13,171 bases of DNA, from NCBI GenBank assembly GCA_001067655.1, contig JUNU01000066.1, forward strand, positions 1 through 13,171, in the 5' to 3' direction. The notes beneath the pieces were generated by a model. The model saw only the letters and a list, made by a program, of their open reading frames with translations. It was not told where the DNA came from and made no database searches. This stretch comes from Neisseria lactamica (lineage in GTDB: Bacteria > Pseudomonadota > Gammaproteobacteria > Burkholderiales > Neisseriaceae). The translations under genes were made by a program, and so were the position numbers. Shown in pieces: positions 1-5,998 of this stretch (its first letter is position 1; each line of letters starts with the position of its first letter).

Positions 1-69
1 TCGGTTCCGTACTATCTGTACTGTCTGCGGCTTCGTCGCCTTGTCCTGATTTAAGGTTAATCCACTATA
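1..69. repeat. Correia repeat (CREE), right-hand part, cut by window edge
   Basis: The first 69 bases match, as I remember it, the right half of the Neisseria Correia repeat enclosed element: a segment GTACTATCTGTACTGTCTGC followed by a GC-rich stretch and the characteristic terminal repeat ending TTAATCCACTATA at 57-69. The element continues off the left edge, so its full length and its target-site TA cannot be checked. CREEs are non-autonomous MITE-like elements that can carry promoters, IHF sites or RNase III processing sites. This one lies just downstream of the last gene of the minus-strand ape operon. Recognition is from recalled consensus, not from an alignment. Confidence 0.85.
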
Positions 70-145
70 TTGGGTTTGAACGGGATTATCCCCGATTTGC
101 AGGTTTTCCTCTTCCCGCAGGAGAGGGCGGAACCTAAAAAGCATT

Positions 146-157
146 TTCAGACGACCT
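146..157 (-). repeat. DNA uptake sequence overlapping the apeHI stop codon
   Basis: AGGTCGTCTGAA on the minus strand. Its internal TGA (149-147) is the stop codon of the fused apeH-apeI gene, so the last two codons (Val-Val) and the stop come from the uptake sequence. It has no inverted partner nearby. Confidence 0.9.
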
Positions 158-1901
158 CGAACACAATCCGACCCGATGCGCACGGATTGTCGCCGTTGCT
201 GACTTTAAAGCTCAATTTGTTTTTGGCCTCATCGTATTTCAGTTCCACCGACACTTCGTCATGCGGACGGACAAACTGCTGGTATTTCAAATTTTCCACG
301 CGGCCGACGCGCTGCCTGCCCCACGGATGACGCGCCGCCAGATCGCGCACCCATTGCAGCTCGACTACGCCGGGTACGAGCGGAAAAGTGGCGAAATGGC
401 CGCCGAAATAGACCAAATCGAGCGGCACGCGGCCGATGAAGGTTTCGGCGGCGGTTTCTTCTTCAGATGATGTTTTTGACCAAACGGGCGATATTTGGGC
501 GATGGTAAAGGTCGTCTGAAAATCGGCGGCGGCGATTTTTGCCTGAGCGTTGCGCGGCAGGCTGTCGGCGAAACGCCAGTAACGGGGCAGGGCGATGGTG
601 TCCTGCGTGGCGGCAAGGTGGCGTTTGAGCGCGTCGGCAACGGCGGCTCTACCTTGGTCGCGCAGGGCGGCGATACCGTCCGCGTTCAACGCCGCCCATA
701 TGGCGATGCGCTGATGTTGCGGATGGCGTCCGCAATGGGCGTCGGCAATCCACGGATGCCGTAAAAGTTCGTGTTCGATTTGGGTCAGCGACACGCGTTT
801 GTCCTCGAATTTGATGATGCGGTCTTGGCGGCCGAGCAGCAGGAAACCGTCGTGCTGCGGCTCGATTAAGTCGGCGGTCTGGCGGCGTTCGGGCGACCAC
901 GGCGAAGATGCCCACAATGCGCCTTCTTCATTCTGCCCGATTTCCACGCCTTTGAAAGGCTGCCATTCTTGGCGTTCACGACGCGACGCAATCACGCCGG
1001 TTTCGGTGCTGCCGTACACTTCAAACGGGCGGACGGCAGCCTGTTGCAGCAAATCCGCCGTGGCTTCGGGCAGCGCGCCGCCCGCCGACACGATGCCCGC
1101 GATTTTATGTCCGATGCTCTGCCAGTTGCGGTTTTCGCCCAAGCGGTTGAGTACCGCCGGACTGGCAATCCACACCACTTTTTCATGCGCCGCCGTGCCG
1201 GCGAGCAGGTTTTCCGGATAAACCGCCTGCCGCCGCTCCATAGGCCAGCCCATTGTCAGCGCAAGCGCGAAACGGAAAGTGAAGCCGTAAAGGTGTTGCG
1301 GAATAACGCTGCCGATAACCGTTTCCCCGCCGCGTCCGAATGGCAGCGCGTCCGCCAACATCAAGGCTTCCGCCCGCATCTGCGCGGCGGTTTTCACAAT
1401 AACCTGCGCCTCGCCGCTGGAACCCGACGTTTTCAGCCACGCTTCGGCATGGTCGGGAATCAGATGGTTTTCAGGGGCGGGTGTCGGGTTTTCAGGCGAC
1501 GTGTGTGCAAGCAAATCGGGCAGGTGCCATACGGGTGGGCTGGCTTGCACATTCAACGGCTGTCCGGAGTCATCGCGTTGTTCGGTTTGACTGCCCAACT
1601 TGCTTTGCAAATCTTCGGAATCCGTCAAAAACACATCCGCCGTCCGCCCCCAGTCCAAATTGTCCCGCGCCAGATTCGGCAGCAGCAACACCCGCCCGCC
1701 CGAATGCCATACCGCCAGTACGGCGCAGGCAAACAGCGCGGCATCGTCAAACCACAACGCGGCAGTTTGCACGTTTGCCGTTTTCAGACGACCTGACAGC
1801 CGGAAAGCATCACGGTTGAAATCAGCGCGCGTCCAATTCGGATGGGTGGCGATAAGGTCTTGTTGGGGCAGGTCGGAGGATAGGATTTGAGTAAGGCGCA
1901 T
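147..1901 (-). CDS. apeH-apeI: Fused aryl-acid AMP-ligase and hotdog dehydratase (ApeH-ApeI)
   Basis: A 584-residue two-domain protein. Residues about 1-465 are an ANL-family adenylating enzyme: P-loop TSGSSGEAQVIVK at 158-170, A5 motif VYGSTETG at 295-302, GRQDRIIKF at 357-365, and the A10 lysine K455 in PRNAQAKI. By analogy with ApeH it should activate an aryl acid such as 4-hydroxybenzoate as an adenylate and load it onto the ACPs encoded upstream. Residues about 468-584 are a FabA/FabZ-like hotdog dehydratase of the ApeI type, with GGHFATFPLVPGV at 500-512 and catalytic-type His502. The residue 14 places after this His, acidic in FabZ, is Gln516 here. ApeH and ApeI are, as I recall, usually separate genes, so the fusion is notable. 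It follows apeG by 57 nt, with no strong Shine-Dalgarno before the ATG. Uptake sequences lie inside the gene at 509-520 and 1783-1794 and over the stop codon. Confidence 0.88.
   Translation of the reverse strand: MRLTQILSSDLPQQDLIATHPNWTRADFNRDAFRLSGRLKTANVQTAALWFDDAALFACAVLAVWHSGGRVLLLPNLARDNLDWGRTADVFLTDSEDLQSKLGSQTEQRDDSGQPLNVQASPPVWHLPDLLAHTSPENPTPAPENHLIPDHAEAWLKTSGSSGEAQVIVKTAAQMRAEALMLADALPFGRGGETVIGSVIPQHLYGFTFRFALALTMGWPMERRQAVYPENLLAGTAAHEKVVWIASPAVLNRLGENRNWQSIGHKIAGIVSAGGALPEATADLLQQAAVRPFEVYGSTETGVIASRRERQEWQPFKGVEIGQNEEGALWASSPWSPERRQTADLIEPQHDGFLLLGRQDRIIKFEDKRVSLTQIEHELLRHPWIADAHCGRHPQHQRIAIWAALNADGIAALRDQGRAAVADALKRHLAATQDTIALPRYWRFADSLPRNAQAKIAAADFQTTFTIAQISPVWSKTSSEEETAAETFIGRVPLDLVYFGGHFATFPLVPGVVELQWVRDLAARHPWGRQRVGRVENLKYQQFVRPHDEVSVELKYDEAKNKLSFKVSNGDNPCASGRIVFEVV
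509..520 (+). repeat. DNA uptake sequence inside apeHI
   Basis: AGGTCGTCTGAA, plus strand. Read from the minus-strand gene it encodes part of FQTTF at residues 461-465, at the linker between the AMP-ligase and dehydratase domains, a place where an insertion would be tolerated. Confidence 0.9.
1783..1794 (-). repeat. DNA uptake sequence inside apeHI
   Basis: AGGTCGTCTGAA on the minus strand, in frame with the gene. It encodes GRLK in the peptide GRLKTANV (residues 38-45) of the AMP-ligase domain. The same GRLKT peptide arises from an uptake sequence in hemC. Confidence 0.9.
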
Positions 1902-1958
1902 GGGTTGGGTAATAAGTTATTAAATCAAAAATATTGTCAGAATCGGCAATTGGTCGGC

Positions 1959-2498
1959 TTAAACCTTCAATACGGCTTTCCGATACACCCACTCTCCGGC
2001 AAACAAAAGCCCCATCAACACATACGACACAATGCCGGTATAAGCCGCCCACCAGTCGTAATATTGCAAGCCAGCCAGAATGGCGGCGGTTGCGCCGTTG
2101 AGGATGAAGAAGCCGCACCAGATTTGCGTAACGTGGCGGGTGTGGCGCACGCCTTCGGGCGGCAGGTCAGGGTGTTGCAGTCGGGCGAGGCGTTCGATGA
2201 CGGTTTGTTTGGCAAACAGGCTGCCGCCGAAAACGGCAAGCATCAGCGCGTTGACGGCGATGGGATACCAATACATCGAGTCGGGTCGTCTGAAAACCAG
2301 TACAGCGGCGAAAAAGGCGGCAAGGATAATCGCTGTAATGCGTTGAGCTGTGGTTTGCGGCATGGCGGCGCGTATCAGCCACAGGATGAACATGGCGGCG
2401 GCAAGCCAGAAAAACGCGCCGTTTTCCCTGCCGTAATACCATAGGAGCGGATAGGCAAGGCTGGCGAGGGTCAGCAGGAGTTTTCCTAATATTTTCAT
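1959..2498 (-). CDS. apeG: Polytopic membrane protein of APE clusters (ApeG, COG4648-like)
   Basis: A 179-residue inner-membrane protein, mostly hydrophobic, with about six likely membrane segments: roughly residues 4-21, 28-45, 52-69, 78-96, 122-143 and 149-168. A charged loop sits at about 97-120. It resembles the uncharacterised COG4648 membrane protein found in APE clusters between the second ACP gene and the AMP-ligase gene, which is exactly its place here. No enzymatic motif is visible and its role in pigment assembly is not known to me; a part in membrane assembly or lipid attachment is only inference. The ATG has no clear Shine-Dalgarno, and the leader contains an uptake-sequence hairpin. 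A 10-base uptake core at 2285-2294 encodes FRRP within a membrane-edge loop. Confidence 0.75.
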   Translation of the reverse strand: MKILGKLLLTLASLAYPLLWYYGRENGAFFWLAAAMFILWLIRAAMPQTTAQRITAIILAAFFAAVLVFRRPDSMYWYPIAVNALMLAVFGGSLFAKQTVIERLARLQHPDLPPEGVRHTRHVTQIWCGFFILNGATAAILAGLQYYDWWAAYTGIVSYVLMGLLFAGEWVYRKAVLKV

Positions 2499-2512
2499 GG
2501 ATGCTATTGATG

Positions 2513-2548
2513 TTCAGACGACCTTGCCAATTGACAAGGCCGTCTGAA
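2513..2548. terminator. Mixed-dialect uptake-sequence hairpin between apeF and apeG
   Basis: An inverted repeat with 14-base arms at 2513-2526 and 2535-2548 and an 8-base loop. The left arm contains the local uptake sequence AGGTCGTCTGAA (minus strand). The right arm contains AGGCCGTCTGAA, the meningococcal/gonococcal-type AG-DUS, which leaves one A-C mismatch in the stem. On the minus strand it lies between apeF and apeG and no T-tract follows. It may therefore act as a partial terminator, an attenuator or an mRNA-stability hairpin rather than a full stop. Confidence 0.7.
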
Positions 2549-2570
2549 AATATGCCGGTTTAAATCAGAA

Positions 2571-2822
2571 TCAGGAATCTTGCGCCTGTACTTTCAAAAC
2601 CGCCTGAACCACGTCTTCTACGGTGCGCACGTTGCGGAAGTCTTCGGCTTGCAGTTTGCGGCCGGTTTCGCGTTTGATGTGGTCGATGAGGTCGATGGCG
2701 TCGATGCTGTCGATTTCCAAATCTTCGTAGAGGTTGGTTTCGGGTTTGATGCGCTCGGGTTCGATTTCAAACAGGTTGACCAGTGCATCGGTCAGAAGGG
2801 TGCGTACTTCTTGTTCGGTCAT
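2571..2822 (-). CDS. apeF: Acyl carrier protein (ApeF)
   Basis: An 83-residue acidic acyl carrier protein. The phosphopantetheine attachment site is Ser39 in the motif EIDSIDAIDL, the classic DSxxxxxL pattern. The family role is to carry the growing aryl polyene chain as a thioester on its 4'-phosphopantetheine arm between ligase, ketosynthases, reductase and dehydratases in the cytosol. The start codon is preceded by AAGGAG seven bases upstream, and it follows the other ACP gene by 13 nt, so the pair is co-translated from one mRNA. Paired, divergent ACPs are typical of APE clusters. Which one accepts the aryl starter and which the malonyl extender cannot be read from the sequence. Confidence 0.9.
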   Translation of the reverse strand: MTEQEVRTLLTDALVNLFEIEPERIKPETNLYEDLEIDSIDAIDLIDHIKRETGRKLQAEDFRNVRTVEDVVQAVLKVQAQDS

Positions 2823-2835
2823 ATCGCTTCTCCTT

Positions 2836-3096
2836 TTATGCCTGACGGCTTTTGACGAATTCTGCCAGTGTTTTGACGTTGGCGAAGTTGTCGCGCAGGT
2901 TGTCGTTTTCGCCGTCGAGCTGGAAGCCGAAGGTTTTTTGTACTGCCAAACCGAGTTCCAGCGCGTCGACTGAATCCAGACCCAAGCCTTCGTCGCCGAA
3001 GAGCGGGTCTTCGCTGCCGATGTCGGCAGGGGTGATGTCTTCCAGCCCCAAGCTGTCGATGATTAATTCTTTGATTTGGTTTTCTAAGTTATTCAT
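2836..3096 (-). CDS. apeE: Acyl carrier protein (ApeE)
   Basis: An 86-residue acyl carrier protein with attachment Ser42 in GLDSVDALEL. It differs clearly from its neighbour ApeF: there is a longer acidic loop before the site (GSEDPLFGDEGLGL) and a longer C-terminal half. I start it at the ATG at 3096-3094 rather than farther upstream. This ATG has AAGGA at good spacing and overlaps the apeD stop as ATGA (4 nt), a sign of translational coupling, and the resulting length is normal for an ACP. It should shuttle aryl or polyenoyl intermediates in APE synthesis. It sits between apeD and apeF. Confidence 0.9.
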   Translation of the reverse strand: MNNLENQIKELIIDSLGLEDITPADIGSEDPLFGDEGLGLDSVDALELGLAVQKTFGFQLDGENDNLRDNFANVKTLAEFVKSRQA

Positions 3097-3851
3097 GTGG
3101 TTTTCCTTGTGAAATAGTCTTGAAGGTATTCGTTTAAACGCCTTGCGGCGATGGGTAGGGGTTTTTCCGCCAGCCATTCTTCGGGCAGGATGTCGTTGCC
3201 GACGGTGATTTCATAATGGATTTTGTGCGGCGGTATTTTGTACCAAGGCTGGCCTTTTTTGAAATTGGGCGGCGTCATTTTGATGCACACGGGGGTGATG
3301 ACCGATGCGCTGCGCAAACCGAGCGATACCGCGCCACGGTGCATTTTAACCTGTCCGTCCCAGCCTGTGCGCGTGCCTTCGGGGAAAATCAGCAAACTTT
3401 GTCCGCTTTTGAACACGGCGTCGATTTCTTCCAACATTTCCATGCTTTCATCGTTGGGGATGTAGCCGGAAGCAATAATTTGGCTTTTCATGCTGGGATT
3501 GTTCAACAGGTCTTTTTTGACCAGTACGTTCGGCTCGGAACAGTGGCTGATCAGCAAAACGACATCTAAGAGCGAGGGATGGTTGGCAAGGATGAGCTGC
3601 CCCGGTCGGCCGAGTTTTTCCAAGCCGTTGAAACGGACGCTCAATACGCCCGACCATTGCAGATAGCCGACGAAAAACCGCCAGACTTTCCCTATCATGC
3701 GCCGCGCTTCAAGCTGGCGTTTGATGTCGCCTTTGGTGGACTTGAGCGTGTAGGGCAAAAGTGCGATTTTGAACAATACGCCCGCAACGCCGAAGAGGAT
3801 GAAGCCGAACAAGGTGGCGAAGAAGCGGCGGCAGTAGTCTAGGGTTTTCAT
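3093..3851 (-). CDS. apeD: Lysophospholipid-type acyltransferase (ApeD)
   Basis: A 252-residue PlsC/LPLAT-family membrane acyltransferase. One hydrophobic segment lies at about residues 13-33. The HX4D catalytic motif is HPSLLD at 91-96 and the phosphate-binding motif FPEGTR is at 156-161. In APE clusters such enzymes are thought to help build the lipid anchor of the pigment; the acyl donor and acceptor cannot be read from sequence. I choose the ATG at 3851-3849, which overlaps the apeC stop as ATGA, over a GTG five codons upstream. The same 4-nt overlap joins this gene to apeE. Between the two catalytic motifs the protein is uninterrupted and of ordinary length. Confidence 0.85.
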   Translation of the reverse strand: MKTLDYCRRFFATLFGFILFGVAGVLFKIALLPYTLKSTKGDIKRQLEARRMIGKVWRFFVGYLQWSGVLSVRFNGLEKLGRPGQLILANHPSLLDVVLLISHCSEPNVLVKKDLLNNPSMKSQIIASGYIPNDESMEMLEEIDAVFKSGQSLLIFPEGTRTGWDGQVKMHRGAVSLGLRSASVITPVCIKMTPPNFKKGQPWYKIPPHKIHYEITVGNDILPEEWLAEKPLPIAARRLNEYLQDYFTRKTT

Positions 3852-4606
3852 GGTTTTTTGCACCACGTCCAGCGGCGCTTTTCATGTTGCCATTCTGCCG
3901 AAAGGTCGTCTGAAAGTAAAAAACGGACCCAGTCGAGCGCGCCCCAATAATCGGCAGACAGCAGGTCGGACGGGTTTTCAGACGACGTATTGTTGACATC
4001 GAGGCTGAGTGTGTAGTCGTCTCCCTGCGTCAGCACAAGCGACAGGGCGTAGGCAAACGGGGCGCGTGTGGCGTGGACGGGATAGTCGTCGGACAAAGGG
4101 TCGTCGGCGATTAAGACTAACACGGATGGTGCGCCGTCTTGCAGCAGGGCATAGGCTTCTGCCAAAGTGGTTTCAAAATTGTCGCTGCCGGCGGCGAGGG
4201 CGGTGTGTTCGCTCATGTCGCTGCGCAGCATGGACCATTGTCCGGCGGGGGCGTTGTGGACGGACAGCCCGAAGGAAGTCGGGGAAACGCTGTCGGTTTG
4301 CAACAGTCCCAGCCATAATTCGAAACTGCGGTTGATTTCTCCGTCATGCGAGGCGTAAACCAACGGGCTGCCGGGATATTGTTCCGCCAATTCCCACGAG
4401 GCGTCGCAAATCAAGCGCGCGGCTTTGCCCAAACGGCGGCGTTGCAGAGCGGGCAGGAAGGCAAGCGCGGGTTTGTGGTCGGGCAGCCCGGCAGCGTCTA
4501 ATGCGCCTGAAGCCCATTGCCGCCATTGTTCGGGCGTGGCGATTTTACTGCTTGAAGCGTGCCAAGCGGCGATATTGAAAGAAAAACGGCAAATGTTGGA
4601 TGACAT
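3848..4606 (-). CDS. apeC: Beta-ketoacyl synthase chain-length-factor-like protein (ApeC)
   Basis: A 252-residue protein resembling the short Ketoacyl-synt_2 (chain length factor) proteins of APE clusters. Features are the N-terminal FNIAAWH, the YASHDGEI and SVHNAPAGQWSM stretches, and the DALLADDP-like VLIADDPLSDDYP near the middle. No ketosynthase active-site Cys in a TACSS-like context is present, so it should be catalytically silent. In characterised systems it pairs with the ketosynthase ApeO, which is not in this window. I start at the ATG at 4606-4604; a TTG four codons upstream is possible, and neither has a strong Shine-Dalgarno. It is the first gene of the minus-strand operon and is divergent from apeP. 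It contains an uptake sequence at 3903-3914 (encoding SDDL) and a 10-base core at 3977-3986. Confidence 0.8.
   Translation of the reverse strand: MSSNICRFSFNIAAWHASSSKIATPEQWRQWASGALDAAGLPDHKPALAFLPALQRRRLGKAARLICDASWELAEQYPGSPLVYASHDGEINRSFELWLGLLQTDSVSPTSFGLSVHNAPAGQWSMLRSDMSEHTALAAGSDNFETTLAEAYALLQDGAPSVLVLIADDPLSDDYPVHATRAPFAYALSLVLTQGDDYTLSLDVNNTSSENPSDLLSADYWGALDWVRFLLSDDLSAEWQHEKRRWTWCKKP
3903..3914 (+). repeat. DNA uptake sequence inside apeC
   Basis: AGGTCGTCTGAA, plus strand, near the 3' end of apeC; it encodes SDDL. A second 10-base core (GTCGTCTGAA, minus strand, preceded by AC) lies 62 bases away at 3977-3986 and encodes SSE. The two are far apart for a terminator hairpin and lie inside coding sequence. 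Confidence 0.88.
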
Positions 4607-4652
4607 GATGGTTTTCAAAAGTTTACATTGTGATGTATTTTAACGAAATAGC

Positions 4653-4679
4653 TTAACACATTCTAGGGTCTGATATAAT
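4653..4679 (+). promoter_or_regulatory. Predicted sigma-70 promoter for apePQR
   Basis: In the 111-bp divergent region, a perfect TATAAT (4674-4679) is preceded by TG at 4671-4672, giving an extended -10 (TGATATAAT). TTAACA at 4653-4658 matches five of six bases of TTGACA with a short 15-base spacer. The predicted start would fall near 4686, leaving an mRNA leader of about 30 bases that contains an uptake sequence directly before the apeP ATG. A minus-strand promoter for apeC must also lie here, but I see only a weak TAAAAT at 4642-4637. Confidence 0.6.
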
Positions 4680-4703
4680 CGCGCTATTCTAACGTATTCT
4701 GTT

Positions 4704-4715
4704 TTCAGACGACCT
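4704..4715 (-). repeat. DNA uptake sequence occupying the apeP ribosome-binding region
   Basis: AGGTCGTCTGAA on the minus strand, ending two bases before the apeP ATG at 4718. On the coding strand this reads as TTCAGACGACCT, which has no Shine-Dalgarno character, so the usual ribosome-binding position is filled by the uptake sequence. It has no inverted partner nearby. Confidence 0.9.
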
Positions 4716-4717
4716 TT

Positions 4718-5206
4718 ATGACTGTAAATTTAATTTGCCCCATTCATGATGTTGCTTCTTTATTGCCACATAGCGGCCATATGGTATTGCTCGACTGTGT
4801 GACGGAATACAGCCCGAAACACGTTTGCGCCCAAGCCGGTGTGGGGGAAAAACACATCTTGTTGGTTGACGGGGCATTGCCGGCGACCTCGCTGATGGAA
4901 ATCATGGCGCAGGGCATAGGAGCGTTTGCGGGCATACAGGCTTTGGAAGCGGGTGAGCCGGTGCGGCTTGGCTTTTTGCTCGGCACGCGCAAGCTGGAAT
5001 TGTTTGCCGACAGCCTGCCCGTCGGAACGCAGATGAAGGTGGTCGCCAATCTGTCGATACAGGATCCGGGCGGCATGGGTGTATTCGATTGCGAGCTGCA
5101 TTGGACGGATGCGCCCGAAGATGCCCGTGCCAAGCTGCCTGCGGACGGACTGGTGGCAAAAGCCTCTTTGAACGTGTACAGTCCGAAAGACGGAAAGGTC
5201 GTCTGA
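4718..5206 (+). CDS. apeP: Hotdog-fold 3-hydroxyacyl-ACP dehydratase (ApeP)
   Basis: A 162-residue hotdog protein of the ApeP dehydratase type. Typical stretches are LLPHSGHMVLLD at 15-26 and SLMEIMAQGIGAFAG at 58-72, with GFLLGTRKLEL in the middle. It should dehydrate 3-hydroxyacyl-ACP to the trans-enoyl form in each cycle, together with the ApeI domain fused to ApeH. Keeping double bonds instead of reducing them (no enoyl reductase is present) gives the conjugated polyene. The start is fixed by the conserved LLPHSG region; the next Met is inside it. There is no Shine-Dalgarno, because an uptake sequence sits 2 nt before the ATG. Its Val-Val-stop end is itself formed by an uptake sequence at 5196-5207. 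It opens the plus-strand operon apePQR. Confidence 0.87.
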   Translation: MTVNLICPIHDVASLLPHSGHMVLLDCVTEYSPKHVCAQAGVGEKHILLVDGALPATSLMEIMAQGIGAFAGIQALEAGEPVRLGFLLGTRKLELFADSLPVGTQMKVVANLSIQDPGGMGVFDCELHWTDAPEDARAKLPADGLVAKASLNVYSPKDGKVV

Positions 5207-5207
5207 A
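5196..5207 (+). repeat. DNA uptake sequence overlapping the apeP stop codon
   Basis: AGGTCGTCTGAA, plus strand. Its TGA at 5204-5206 is the apeP stop codon, so the C-terminal Val-Val-stop comes from the uptake sequence, just as in apeHI. Confidence 0.9.
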
Positions 5208-5269
5208 AACAGCCTTCTCTGTCCAGATGATGACCAATAAGCAGACCACGCCAACCAATAGGAAACATT

Positions 5270-5998
5270 ATGAGCGAAACCATCTTGATTACCGGCTCCA
5301 ACCGGGGCATAGGCAAAGCCGTCGCCCTCGGTTTGGCTGAGGACGGCTTTGATATCGTCGTCCATTGCCGCAGCCGCCGCGATGAAGCCGAAGCCGTAGC
5401 GGAAGAAACCCGCGCTTTGGGCAGACAGGCGAGGGTGTTGCAGTTTGACGTGTCCGACCGCGCAGCCTGTCGCGATATTCTGACTGCCGACATCGAGGCA
5501 AACGGCGCGTATTACGGCGTGGTGTTGAACGCGGGTCTGACGCGCGACAATGCCTTCCCCGCGTTTTCAGACGACGATTGGGATTTGGTGCTGCGTACCA
5601 ATTTGGACGGTTTTTATAATGTGTTGCACCCGTTGACCATGCCGATGATACGCCGCCGCAAAGCCGGACGGATTGTGTGCATGGCGTCGGTGTCCGGCTT
5701 GACGGGCAACCGCGGGCAGGTCAATTACAGCGCGTCTAAGGCGGGCTTAATCGGTGCGGCGAAAGCCTTGGCGGTCGAACTGGCGAAACGCAAAATCACT
5801 GTCAACTGCGTGGCGCCCGGTTTGATCGATACGGACATTGTCGATGAAAACGTACCCGTCGAAGAAATTTTGAAAGCCGTCCCCGCCGCGCGTATGGGGC
5901 TGCCGGAAGAAGTGGCGCATGCGGTGCGCTTCCTGATGGATGAAAAAGCGGCGTACATCACGCGCCAAGTGATTGCGGTGAACGGAGGTTTGTGTTGA
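5270..5998 (+). CDS. apeQ: 3-ketoacyl-ACP reductase, FabG-like SDR (ApeQ)
   Basis: A 242-residue classical short-chain dehydrogenase. It shows the NADP(H) motif TGSNRGIG at 8-15, NAG at 87-89, Asn111 and the catalytic Ser140, Tyr153 and Lys157 (YSASK), followed by VNCVAPGLIDTD at 178-189. This is the FabG arrangement. The expected reaction is NADPH-dependent reduction of 3-ketoacyl-ACP to 3-hydroxyacyl-ACP in each round of aryl polyene elongation. AGGA six bases before the ATG supports the start. It lies 63 nt after apeP and overlaps apeR by 7 nt (or 4 nt if apeR starts at the TTG), so the two are translationally coupled. A 10-base uptake core at 5566-5575 encodes part of FSDDD. Confidence 0.92.
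   Translation: MSETILITGSNRGIGKAVALGLAEDGFDIVVHCRSRRDEAEAVAEETRALGRQARVLQFDVSDRAACRDILTADIEANGAYYGVVLNAGLTRDNAFPAFSDDDWDLVLRTNLDGFYNVLHPLTMPMIRRRKAGRIVCMASVSGLTGNRGQVNYSASKAGLIGAAKALAVELAKRKITVNCVAPGLIDTDIVDENVPVEEILKAVPAARMGLPEEVAHAVRFLMDEKAAYITRQVIAVNGGLC

Noticed and set aside
81..126. Small hairpins after apeHI (CGGG/CCCG near 81-93 and CCTCT/AGAGG at 108-126)
   Set aside because: Short, imperfect stems without a T-tract; not enough to call a terminator.
969..1796. A 275-codon plus-strand open frame opposite apeHI
   Set aside because: Low-complexity Arg/Gly-rich shadow of the AMP-ligase domain, with no ribosome-binding site or motif.
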